Positions 1 through 6,457 of a stretch of DNA of 6,812 bases are shown here, piece after piece. The notes below the pieces were generated by a model. It did not search any database and was not told where the DNA came from. It saw only the letters and a program-made list of their open reading frames with translations. Each line of letters opens with the position of its first letter. Within the stretch, counting starts at the first letter, position 1. Origin of the DNA: Phycisphaerales bacterium (GTDB taxonomy: Bacteria > Planctomycetota > Phycisphaerae > Tepidisphaerales > Tepidisphaeraceae); contig JAQGHK010000510.1 in assembly GCA_028288875.1 (NCBI GenBank), positions 1-6,812 on the forward strand. The letters are read 5' to 3'. Both the position numbers and the translations under genes were made by a program.

Positions 1-1
1 G

Positions 2-1513
2 GGCTATTCCGACCTCGGCTGCTTCGGGTCCGAAATTAGCACGCCGAATATCGATTCCCTCGCGAAGGACGGCGTGGCCTTCACGCAGTTCTATAACCAG
101 TCGCGCTGCTGCCCGACGCGCGCCGCCTTGCTGACCGGGCGCTGGCCGCACCAGGTGGGCATCGGCGAAATGATCGACGGCTATGCCAAAGGCGCCCGCG
201 AGAAGGCGAACAGCCCGGCGTACGACGATCACCTCAGCATCGCCAGCCCGACGATCCCCGAGCTGCTGCGCCCCGCCGGCTATACGACGCTGATGAGCGG
301 CAAGTGGCACCTCGGCTATCGCTGGGCGGAATGGCCGTTCAGCCGCGGGTTTGATCATTCGTTCGTCCTGGTCGGCGGGGCGACGAACTACTTCGGCGGC
401 ATGACCGACGGCCCGCGGGCGCTGATGGCGACCGACGACCAGGTGTTCGTCCCGCCGCACGACGGGTTCTACACGACCGACGCATTCACCGATCACGCGG
501 TCTCCATGATCGACGACGCTGCGAAGGCGCCGGCCACGCCGTTCTTCCTGTATCTCGCCTACAACGCCCCGCACTGGCCGCTGCAGGCGCCCGACGCCGA
601 CATCGCCAAATACGCCGGCGTATACGACAAGGGCTTTGAGCCGATCCGCCAGGCGCGATTCGTCAGCATGGTCGAAAAGGGCATCGTGCCCGCCGGTTCG
701 CCGATGGCCCCGCCTGATCGTGGCCGGGCCCGGGAGTGGGAGCAGATGCCGGACGTGAATCGCCAGATCTGGATACGCCGCATGCAGGTCTACGCGGCGC
801 AGATCGATCACCTGGATCAACAGGTGGGCCGGGTGCTGGCGGAATTGAAAAAACTGGGCATCGCCGACAACACGCTGGTCGTCTTTCTCTCCGATAACGG
901 CGGGGCGGCAGAAGACCCGAACAGCGGCAAGGCCGGCGCGATCATCGGCACGCGTGATTCGTTCCGCGGCTACGACCGCCCGTGGGCCAGCGTCAGCAAT
1001 ACGCCATGGCGATTGCACAAGACCACCAGTTATGAAGGCGGCATCAGCACGCCACTGCTGGCCCGCTGGCCGAGTGGCATCCCGGCAAATCTGAACGGCA
1101 CGCTTATTCGTTCATCCGGCCATGTCGTCGATCTGCTGCCCACCATTCTAGATGTCGGCCAGGCAACCTATGCCACCAAGGCGAAGGACATCTCGCCCGA
1201 AGGCCGTTCGCTGTTGCCCGTGCTGCAGGGCAAGCCCGACACGGCCCAGCACCCATACTTCTGGGAACACGAAGGCAACCGCGCCGTGCGCGACGGCCAA
1301 TGGAAACTGGTGATGCTGAACAATGACCAGGCCGGCTGGCACCTGTACGACATCAATGCCGACCGAGTGGAAAGCCATGATGTGGCGGCCGAGCATTCAG
1401 ACGTCGCCAAACGATTGGCTGGTGAGTACGACGCGTGGGCGACACGCGTGGGCGTTCAGCCGCGCGATCGCCTGACCAATCGCGGAGAACCCGCGGCGAA
1501 ACATGATGAGTGA
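2..1513 (+). CDS. Sulfatase (arylsulfatase family, type I formylglycine), 5' partial
   Basis: The gene hydrolyses sulfate esters, probably on sulfated polysaccharides or glycans, outside the cytoplasm. The reading frame is open to the window edge. Its first visible residues (GYSDLGCFGSEISTPNID) are typical sulfatase N-terminal sequence, so the GTG at 74 is internal and the true start, signal peptide and first metal-binding aspartates are missing. Counting from that GTG, CCPTR at residues 12-16 fits the CxPxR signature, with Cys12 (bases 107-109) the residue converted to formylglycine. Other family landmarks are GKWHLG (76-81), NAPHWPL (164-170), the metal-binding SDNGG (273-277) and KTTSYEGGISTP (316-327). 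The C-terminal subdomain is present (WEHEGNRAVRDGQWKL, then WHLYDI). About 503 residues are visible, close to a full enzyme. The substrate cannot be read from the sequence. Conversion of Cys to formylglycine needs a maturase that is not in this window. The gene converges on rpoN. Confidence 0.96.
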   Translation, partial: GYSDLGCFGSEISTPNIDSLAKDGVAFTQFYNQSRCCPTRAALLTGRWPHQVGIGEMIDGYAKGAREKANSPAYDDHLSIASPTIPELLRPAGYTTLMSGKWHLGYRWAEWPFSRGFDHSFVLVGGATNYFGGMTDGPRALMATDDQVFVPPHDGFYTTDAFTDHAVSMIDDAAKAPATPFFLYLAYNAPHWPLQAPDADIAKYAGVYDKGFEPIRQARFVSMVEKGIVPAGSPMAPPDRGRAREWEQMPDVNRQIWIRRMQVYAAQIDHLDQQVGRVLAELKKLGIADNTLVVFLSDNGGAAEDPNSGKAGAIIGTRDSFRGYDRPWASVSNTPWRLHKTTSYEGGISTPLLARWPSGIPANLNGTLIRSSGHVVDLLPTILDVGQATYATKAKDISPEGRSLLPVLQGKPDTAQHPYFWEHEGNRAVRDGQWKLVMLNNDQAGWHLYDINADRVESHDVAAEHSDVAKRLAGEYDAWATRVGVQPRDRLTNRGEPAAKHDE

Positions 1514-1559
1514 TTGCATCTTTCAGACGGGCGCATCCTCGCGAGCGAGCACCGAGCAT

Positions 1560-1588
1560 CCCCTCTCCCGGTATGGCCGGGAGAGGGG
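1560..1588 (+). terminator. Perfect 12-bp GC hairpin downstream of the sulfatase
   Basis: Bases 1560-1571 (cccctctcccgg) pair perfectly with 1577-1588 (ccgggagagggg) around the 5-base loop tatgg. It lies 46 bases after the sulfatase stop, where a transcript end is expected. No T-run follows on either strand, so it is not a canonical intrinsic terminator. It could stabilise the 3' end, act with Rho, or be a copy of a dispersed intergenic palindrome of the kind found in planctomycete genomes. The hairpin itself is certain; the terminator role is inferred. Confidence 0.45.
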
Positions 1589-1708
1589 GCCAGGCCGCTA
1601 GAGCAAGATGTGCTCTGCCAAAATTCGCGTCATCCGCGCAGCGCGGGATTGCCACCTCGGCGGCAAGGGGGTGGTCCACAAATGTAGTTTATAAGTCTGC
1701 AAGTAACG

Positions 1709-1729
1709 CGGCGTCCGTTCAGGACGCCG
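1709..1729. other. 8-bp inverted repeat, function unknown
   Basis: cggcgtcc (1709-1716) pairs perfectly with ggacgccg (1722-1729) around the 5-base loop gttca. No T-run follows on either strand. It could be a second 3'-end structure for either convergent transcript or part of a small structured RNA. Confidence 0.4.
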
Positions 1730-1828
1730 GGGTGTGCGTTCGCGCAATGTGGCCGAAGCTATATGACTATTTGAACATATCGCAGGGCCGAGTCAACGAA
1801 AATCCGGGGCGGCCGACGATGCCAAATC

Positions 1829-1851
1829 GCCAAAAAATACTGTTTTTTGGC
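1829..1851. terminator. A/T-rich 9-bp inverted repeat, possible bidirectional 3' end
   Basis: gccaaaaaa (1829-1837) pairs with ttttttggc (1843-1851) around the loop tactg. The A6 and T6 runs form the stem rather than flanking it, which differs from a standard bidirectional terminator, and the stem is weak. It lies 64 bases past the rpoN stop on the minus strand and more than 300 bases past the sulfatase stop on the plus strand. The A/T runs stand out in this GC-rich region. A protein-binding palindrome is an alternative. Confidence 0.3.
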
Positions 1852-1889
1852 CGACATTTCGCCGCCGGGCGATAAAATGTGGGATGAGT

Positions 1890-1909
1890 TGCCGGGGTGT
1901 ATCCCGGCA
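1890..1909 (-). terminator. Hairpin immediately after the rpoN stop codon
   Basis: On the plus strand tgccggg (1890-1896) and cccggca (1903-1909) form a perfect 7-bp stem with a 6-base loop. In the rpoN direction it begins five bases after the TGA. A short T-run (complement of aaaa at 1874-1877) comes about 12 bases after the stem, further than in a textbook intrinsic terminator. Position supports a terminator for rpoN; strength is uncertain. Confidence 0.42.
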
Positions 1910-1914
1910 GAGAT

Positions 1915-3420
1915 TCAGTACGCCTTCCGCTGCCGCGCGGTCGGGATGTTCAATACTTTGCGGTACTTCGCCACCGTGCGGCGGGCGATCTCGATGCCTT
2001 GTTCGGTCAGCTTTTCGACCAGCTCATCGTCATTGAGTGGGTTATCTTTGTCTTCATTGTCGATCAGGATTTTGAGCTTTTCCTTGACCGCATCCCAGCT
2101 CATGTCTTCACCACTCGTCGACTGCGTGCCGCCACTGAAGAAGCGGCGGAGCGGGAATAGGCCACGGGGGGTTTGCACCCATTTTTCACTGACGGCGCGG
2201 CTGACGGTCGCGACATGAATGCCAAGCTGATCGGCCACGCTGATCATGGGCAATGGCTTCAGATGTTCGGGGCCGTGCTCGAAGAAGTCTTTTTGCGTAT
2301 CGACCACGATGCGGATGACGCGCTCGATCGTGCCGCGGCGCTGTTCAATGGCTTCGATCAGCCACTTGGCGTTGCGGACGTTGTTGTTCAGAAACTCTTT
2401 GGTTTTCTTGTCGCCACTGGCCTTGAGCATCTTCAGGTAGCGGTTCTTGATGAACAGGCTCGGCGCGACATCGCGGGCCATTTTCACGTCGTACTTGCCG
2501 GTGTCTTCGTCCATGAAGATCGTGGCATCGGGCGTGATCGGCGGGGCTTCGTCCGCGCCATACGCCCGGCCGGGGTGTGGCTGCAGGCGGCTGAGGCGCT
2601 TCACGGCCGCTTTGATGGTGTCGATGTCGACGCCGAGGCGCTTGCTGATCAGCGGATAGCGGTTCTGCGCGAGGTCATTGAGATGATCTCGAACCAGTGC
2701 CCGCTCCAGCCGGAAGTCATGACCCTCAGCGAGTTCTTCGTCTTCTTCCAACGCATCGAGCTGCAGCAGCATGCACTCCGTCAGATCGCGAGCGCCGATG
2801 CCGGGCGGATCGAGCTTCTGGACGTACGGTAGCGCTTCCTGCAGTTGCTCCAGGCGGATCGGCTCGCTGCTTTCGAGCTGAATGCGGTCGAACGGCGTCC
2901 GCAGGTAGCCGTCCGCATCGATGTAATCGATGATCACCGCGCCGATTTTCTTAATCCCGGGCAGGGCTTCGACGAACGCCCATTCGTTCATCAAATGCTC
3001 GCCGATGGTCTGGCCCCGCGCGGCGTGGTTCGCCATCGCGTCCATCTTTCCGTCGCGGTCCTGGCCTTCCCAATGGCTGGGGCGGTAAGTGGCGTTGGTG
3101 GAGAACTCTTCGTTTTCGAGATAGTTCGAAAGGCGGTCCAGGCGCTCAAAGTCTTTGGCCGACGCGGTTTCGCCGATGGCGAGGCTGCGCTCGTCGTGGG
3201 TGCGGTTCAGGGCCATCGGCGAGTCGTCGACGGCGGCTTCGCGGCGGGCATCGGGATCGCGGGTGCGGACGTCCAGAACCGGGTTGACCTGCATCTCCTG
3301 ATCGATGCGTTCCTCCAGTGCCCCCAAGGGCAGTTGAAGGATTTCCATACTCTGGATCATCCGCGGGGTGAGGACCTGCCGCTGGTCCATCCGCATGGAA
3401 AATGATTGCGATAAGCTCAT
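1915..3420 (-). CDS. rpoN: RNA polymerase sigma-54 factor RpoN
   Basis: This is sigma-54, which binds core RNA polymerase and -24/-12 promoters and needs an AAA+ enhancer-binding protein to open DNA. The 501 residues match the usual family length, and all regions are present. Region I, the activator-interacting part, is QRQVLTPRMIQSMEILQLPL (13-32) through NPVLD. An acidic, poorly conserved linker spans about 50-125. The core-binding domain (about 130-340) includes LDPPGIGARDL (203-213). The HTH is ISVADQLGIHVATVSRAV (393-410), followed by TPRGLFPLRRFFSGG. The RpoN box ARRTVAKYR is at 479-487. The ATG at 3420 leaves a short lead before region I; Met9 and Met11 are possible alternative starts. 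No clear Shine-Dalgarno precedes it. The usual proteobacterial neighbours (lptB, hpf, PTS genes) are absent. It converges on the sulfatase and diverges from the dehydrogenase. Confidence 0.97.
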   Translation of the reverse strand: MSLSQSFSMRMDQRQVLTPRMIQSMEILQLPLGALEERIDQEMQVNPVLDVRTRDPDARREAAVDDSPMALNRTHDERSLAIGETASAKDFERLDRLSNYLENEEFSTNATYRPSHWEGQDRDGKMDAMANHAARGQTIGEHLMNEWAFVEALPGIKKIGAVIIDYIDADGYLRTPFDRIQLESSEPIRLEQLQEALPYVQKLDPPGIGARDLTECMLLQLDALEEDEELAEGHDFRLERALVRDHLNDLAQNRYPLISKRLGVDIDTIKAAVKRLSRLQPHPGRAYGADEAPPITPDATIFMDEDTGKYDVKMARDVAPSLFIKNRYLKMLKASGDKKTKEFLNNNVRNAKWLIEAIEQRRGTIERVIRIVVDTQKDFFEHGPEHLKPLPMISVADQLGIHVATVSRAVSEKWVQTPRGLFPLRRFFSGGTQSTSGEDMSWDAVKEKLKILIDNEDKDNPLNDDELVEKLTEQGIEIARRTVAKYRKVLNIPTARQRKAY

Positions 3421-3473
3421 TGGTGACAGGTCTTTACAACAACTTCAGACGACCGGGAAGCGATGGAGCAAAA

Positions 3474-3502
3474 ACTGTACCACGACCGAGCGACGTCGGC
3501 AA
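3474..3502 (-). promoter_or_regulatory. Candidate sigma-70-type promoter for rpoN
   Basis: Read on the minus strand, TTGCCG (3502-3497) is separated by 17 bases from TACAGT (3479-3474). Each box matches four of six consensus positions. It would start transcription near 3467, about 47 bases before the rpoN ATG. The match is modest and found by eye; planctomycete promoters are poorly defined. Confidence 0.3.
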
Positions 3503-3586
3503 CGACCATTTATTTGGCGGCCCGCAAAATGCTTCGTGTCAAGACGAAAATTGAAGTTAGAATGCGGCCCGAGGCGCTGTTACAGG

Positions 3587-3610
3587 CGTTAAGGTTTCAC
3601 TTCGTTAACG
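3587..3610. promoter_or_regulatory. Repeated CGTTAA half-sites upstream of the dehydrogenase
   Basis: cgttaa at 3587-3592 recurs 16 bases further on inside the perfect 8-bp palindrome cgttaacg (3603-3610), ending 15 bases before the dehydrogenase start. Because the second site is palindromic, the pair reads as both a direct and an inverted repeat. It could be an operator or a leader hairpin. With such short words, chance is a real alternative. Confidence 0.2.
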
Positions 3611-3614
3611 GGTC

Positions 3615-3620
3615 GGGGGA
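3615..3620 (+). promoter_or_regulatory. Ribosome binding site of the dehydrogenase gene
   Basis: ggggga sits five bases before the ATG at 3626. It is the clearest Shine-Dalgarno-like sequence in the window. An in-frame stop at 3590-3592, with no start codon between it and 3626, confirms that the protein begins at 3626 or at the second ATG, 3629. Confidence 0.5.
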
Positions 3621-3625
3621 TCGAA

Positions 3626-5368
3626 ATGATGTTGCTCGAGGGGATGGAAAGTCGGCGTTTGTTTGCTGCCGTGCTGCCGACCGGCTTTACCGACTCACTG
3701 CTGGCATCGGGCCTCAATCAGCCGACCAGCCTGGCGGAACTGCCGGACGGGCGACTGCTGGTTACTCAAAAAAGCGGCGCACTGCGGTTAATCAAAAGCA
3801 CCGGCCTGTTGGCCACGCCGGTTATGACGCTGCCGGTGGATGGCTCGGGTGAACGGGGCCTGCTATCGGTCGCGCCGGATCCCGATTTTGCGACCAACGA
3901 CTTCGTCTACGTGTACTACTTTCCAACCGGCACGAACGCCGGCCGGATCAGCCGTTTCACGCTCAATAACGAAACGGCCGCGCTCTCGAGTGAAGTCGTG
4001 TTGCTGAACCTCAGTCCGCAGGCCGGCAGCATGTCGCACGCCGGCGGGGCGATGCACTTTGGCACGGACGGCAAGCTGTACATCGCGGTTGGCGACAATC
4101 AAACGCCGGCCAATGCCCAATCGCTCGCTAATACGAACGGCAAGCTGCTGCGCATCAATTCGGACGGCACAATCCCCGCGGACAATCCGTTCGTCGGCGT
4201 CGAGGGCGCGTCGCCCGCCATTTATTCGTATGGACTTCGCAACCCGTTCACGTTCGGCGTGAACAGCGTCGATGGCGAAATCTTCATCAACGACGTCGGC
4301 GAAAAAGCGTTTGAAGAAATCGATCAAGCCCGCTCCGGCGCGAACTTCGGCTGGTCGAACACGGAAGGGCCGACAGACAATCCGGCCTACGATACGCCCG
4401 TGTTTGCCTACTCACCGCCCCAGGTCGGCACTGGCGAAAGCATTGCCGGCGGTGCGTTCTATACCGGCGTGACGCAGCAATTTCCGGCCGAGTATGCAGG
4501 GAAATACTTCTTCGGCGACTACGTGCAGGGCACGGTCCGCACGCTGGATCCGGTCGCCAAAACGGCAAGCGCGTTCGCGACGGGCGTGACGAAGATCGTC
4601 GACATTGACGTTCGCCCCGATGGCACGCTCCTGTGCCTGGGCTATGACGGCATCGTGCACGCGATCAAGTATTCCTCGACGCCGCCAAGCACGGCGGCGT
4701 TGCGCGGTTTCACGTTCAACGACAGCGATCGCAGCGGCACCTACAACACCGGCGACGGCTTGGCGAGTGGGAAAACCGTGTTCCTTGACACCGACAATGA
4801 CGGCGTCCTGGATACCGGCGAGAAGAGTGTCGTGACCGATTCGAGCGGCAACTTCGCGTTCACCGGGCTGGCGGCCGGCACGTATCACGTGCGGCGGGTG
4901 TTCCCGAGCGGCTACGGCGCGAGCACGCCCCTCATCGATGTCACGCTGGCCGCCGGGCAGAGCGTGACTGGCCTTTCGATCGGCAGTGCGACAACGCCGG
5001 TCAATCCGCCACCGCCGCCTCCACCCCCTCCACCTCCGCCGCCGGGGTCGGCGAGTTTCTCCGGCTATGTCATCAATGACACGAACAAGGACGGCAAATG
5101 GACCAGCGGCGAGAAGGGCATCGCCGGCCGAACCGTCTGGAACGACTTGGACAATGACGGCGTGCTGGATGCCAACGAGGCCCGGCAACTCACCGATGCC
5201 AATGGCCGCTTCACGTTCGCCGGGCTGGCAGCGGGATCCTACAAGTTCCGCGAAGTCGTCCCGACCGGCTGGACACAAACCTCGCCCGCGAACGGCTTCG
5301 GCCTGACGATCGCGCTGACGACCGGGCAGGTGAAGAGCGGGTCGTCATTCCAGGTCACAACGGTCTGA
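3626..5368 (+). CDS. Glucose/sorbosone dehydrogenase-type propeller with two SdrD-B-like modules
   Basis: The 580-residue protein is probably exported and oxidises sugars with PQQ, as in the soluble quinoprotein glucose dehydrogenase family. Residues 4-15 (LEGMESRRLFAA) resemble the LEPR-type N-terminal motif of planctomycete surface proteins; no classical hydrophobic signal peptide is visible. The six-bladed propeller spans about 22-350. It contains SHAGGAMHFGTDGKLYIAVGD (137-157), whose His138 matches the catalytic His of the family, and GLRNPF (203-208), whose Arg205 matches the conserved PQQ-site Arg. DVGEKAFEEID and GANFGWSNTEG follow. SdrD-B-like module 1 spans about 358-453, 13 prolines 461-473 and module 2 478-580. 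The modules carry Asp/Asn-rich loops of the calcium-binding kind at 366-377, 388-399, 485-496 and 507-518. Such modules act as rigid spacers or surface tethers. The substrate is unknown. The Gfo/Idh gene follows after 57 bases. Confidence 0.9.
   Translation: MMLLEGMESRRLFAAVLPTGFTDSLLASGLNQPTSLAELPDGRLLVTQKSGALRLIKSTGLLATPVMTLPVDGSGERGLLSVAPDPDFATNDFVYVYYFPTGTNAGRISRFTLNNETAALSSEVVLLNLSPQAGSMSHAGGAMHFGTDGKLYIAVGDNQTPANAQSLANTNGKLLRINSDGTIPADNPFVGVEGASPAIYSYGLRNPFTFGVNSVDGEIFINDVGEKAFEEIDQARSGANFGWSNTEGPTDNPAYDTPVFAYSPPQVGTGESIAGGAFYTGVTQQFPAEYAGKYFFGDYVQGTVRTLDPVAKTASAFATGVTKIVDIDVRPDGTLLCLGYDGIVHAIKYSSTPPSTAALRGFTFNDSDRSGTYNTGDGLASGKTVFLDTDNDGVLDTGEKSVVTDSSGNFAFTGLAAGTYHVRRVFPSGYGASTPLIDVTLAAGQSVTGLSIGSATTPVNPPPPPPPPPPPPPGSASFSGYVINDTNKDGKWTSGEKGIAGRTVWNDLDNDGVLDANEARQLTDANGRFTFAGLAAGSYKFREVVPTGWTQTSPANGFGLTIALTTGQVKSGSSFQVTTV
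5006..5044 (+). repeat. Polyproline linker tract (13 Pro codons)
   Basis: Thirteen consecutive proline codons (CCG, CCA, CCT and CCC mixed) separate the two SdrD-B-like modules of the dehydrogenase. Mixed codons mean the protein tract, not a DNA microsatellite, is being kept. Runs of this kind stall ribosomes and normally depend on EF-P. Confidence 0.9.
5057..5365 (+). repeat. SdrD-B-like C-terminal module, copy 1 (inverted partner at 6457-6765)
   Basis: This encodes residues 478-580 of the dehydrogenase. It aligns without gaps over 103 residues with the end of the minus-strand protein, with 62 identities by hand count. Its DNA shares a 19-base identical stretch (5084-5102) with the complement of 6720-6738. 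The first module of the same protein (4697-4984) is a more distant relative. Confidence 0.85.
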
Positions 5369-5425
5369 GACCGCAACATCAATCGCTGTGGGCTGTAGTC
5401 GGGGCCGTGGTAGTCTGCTGGGCCT

Positions 5426-6457
5426 ATGAAAGCACTGCGGATTGGCTTTATCGGTGCGGGCGGGATCAATGGCGTTCACGCGAAGGCGCTCGCCAAGCTG
5501 CCTGCGATTGAGATCGCCGCGGTGAGTAACCACAACCGCGCGCGGGCCGACGCGTTCAGCCAGGCGCACACCGCCGGCCAGGCGAAGGTATTTGATGACT
5601 GGCAGGCGATGCTGGACACCGTGCCGCTCGATGCCGTCTATATCGCATTGCCTCCCGGCGCGAATGTAGGCCAGGCCGAGGCGGCTGCCGCGAAAGGCCT
5701 TCACCTGATGCTGGAGAAGCCGATCGCGCTATCCGTTGATCGGGCTGAGTCGATCGAGCGGGCCGTGCGAAAGAGCGGCGTACTCTGCCAGATCGGCCAT
5801 CACATGCGGCATGCCGCGCCGGTCCGGAAGCTCAAACAGATGCTGACCGACGGCACGGCGGGGCGGCCGCTCATGATGCAGGGCCGGTTCCTGGTCAACG
5901 GCCTGTTCCCGGCATGGTGGCGCGATCCCGAGCTTGGCGGGGGCCAGCTGGTCGAGCAGGCGATTCATATTTACGACCTTGCCCGCCATTTTCTCGGTGA
6001 GCCCGACGTCATCACTGCATTCGCCGACAACCTGTTTCATGAGCGGTTCACGGACTATCGCGTGGACGATGTCAGCGTGTCGTCGATTCGCTTCAAGAAC
6101 CACGCCGTCGCCAGCTTGTGCGCGGCCAACTGCTATGAACCGCACGCGGGTTCGATGTCGATGACCGTGTTGTGCGAAAAGGTGACCGTGGAATTCAAGA
6201 ACGCCAATGAGGCAAAGTTCGCATTCCATGACGGGAAGAAGACCGAGGAAATCGCGAAAGAGGCCATCGGGCATGAAACGATAAAGACCGACGGCAGTGT
6301 GTACGAAGAGCTGTCGGCGAACTTCATCGGCGCGATCCGGGAGGGGACGCCGTTGCGATCCGGGATCGTAGACGGCGTGGGCAGTCTGCGATTGGTGCTC
6401 GCAGCGGCGGCGTCCGCGCGGGCAGGTGGGGCACCGCAACGGGCCAGCAGGCTCTAG
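5426..6457 (+). CDS. Gfo/Idh/MocA family NAD(P)-dependent oxidoreductase
   Basis: A 343-residue cytoplasmic dehydrogenase of the family that oxidises or reduces sugars, inositols and related polyols with NAD(P). The Rossmann fold starts at once: RIGFIGAGGINGVH (5-18) carries the glycine-rich dinucleotide loop. YIALPPGANVGQAEAA (72-87) and EKPIALSV (97-104) follow, with Lys98 the conserved catalytic or substrate-contact lysine. In the C-terminal half, GGGQLVEQAIHIYDLARHFLG (171-191) is the family's GGG-x-L-x-(D)-x-x-x-H-x-x-D signature. His181 and Asp184 are kept and Glu177 replaces the usual Asp. Length is normal. The start at 5426 gives the Rossmann strand its usual lead, but no clear Shine-Dalgarno precedes it. 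The last dozen residues (ARAGGAPQRASRL) are low-complexity. It may be co-transcribed with the dehydrogenase 57 bases upstream. Substrate cannot be assigned; a role in sugar catabolism is inferred from neighbours. Confidence 0.93.
   Translation: MKALRIGFIGAGGINGVHAKALAKLPAIEIAAVSNHNRARADAFSQAHTAGQAKVFDDWQAMLDTVPLDAVYIALPPGANVGQAEAAAAKGLHLMLEKPIALSVDRAESIERAVRKSGVLCQIGHHMRHAAPVRKLKQMLTDGTAGRPLMMQGRFLVNGLFPAWWRDPELGGGQLVEQAIHIYDLARHFLGEPDVITAFADNLFHERFTDYRVDDVSVSSIRFKNHAVASLCAANCYEPHAGSMSMTVLCEKVTVEFKNANEAKFAFHDGKKTEEIAKEAIGHETIKTDGSVYEELSANFIGAIREGTPLRSGIVDGVGSLRLVLAAAASARAGGAPQRASRL

Larger units (their letters stand above)
1514..1914. other. Hairpin-rich gap between convergent genes, no credible gene
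   Basis: This 401-base gap separates the 3' ends of the sulfatase (plus) and rpoN (minus). The one longish plus-strand frame (1510-1875) has an Arg/Ala-rich translation with no recognisable domain and is probably chance. The gap instead holds a series of inverted repeats: 1560-1588 (12 bp), 1600-1616 (6 bp), 1634-1646 (5 bp), 1652-1674 (5 bp), 1709-1729 (8 bp), 1761-1780 (5 bp), 1829-1851 (9 bp, A/T-rich) and 1890-1909 (7 bp). Bases around 1760-1880 are more AT-rich than the coding regions. No tRNA or known riboswitch fold was recognised. The 5- and 6-bp stems are easily produced by chance in GC-rich DNA; the longer four are better supported. Confidence 0.6.

Noticed and set aside
1606..1624. 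Possible sigma-54 promoter on the minus strand (TGGCAG followed by TTGC)
   Set aside because: The spacing between the two boxes is eight bases instead of five, and it points into the sulfatase antisense.
1510..1875. 121-codon plus-strand frame in the sulfatase-rpoN gap
   Set aside because: Composition is driven by hairpin DNA, the first part is Arg/Ala-rich, no ribosome binding site is evident and no domain was recognised.
2173..2832. 219-codon open frame on the plus strand opposite rpoN
   Set aside because: It is antisense to the conserved core of rpoN, its translation shows no recognisable domain, and long antisense frames are expected in GC-rich coding DNA.
3537..3542. Perfect TTGACA on the minus strand upstream of rpoN
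   Set aside because: No -10-like sequence lies 16-18 bases downstream; the TTGCCG/TACAGT pair is a better candidate.
3558..3563. TAGAAT as a -10 box for the dehydrogenase gene
   Set aside because: No acceptable -35 box at 16-18 bases; not enough to annotate a promoter.
4412..5278. 288-codon open frame on the minus strand opposite the dehydrogenase
   Set aside because: Arg/Ala/Val-rich translation with no motif; the plus strand here encodes clear propeller and SdrD-B-like sequence.
5361..5373. Palindrome cggtctgagaccg around the dehydrogenase stop codon
   Set aside because: Only a 5-bp stem with the TGA as loop and no T-run; too weak to call a terminator.
5729..6439. 236-codon open frame on the minus strand opposite the Gfo/Idh gene
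   Set aside because: Shadow of a well-conserved gene; no independent motif or start signal.
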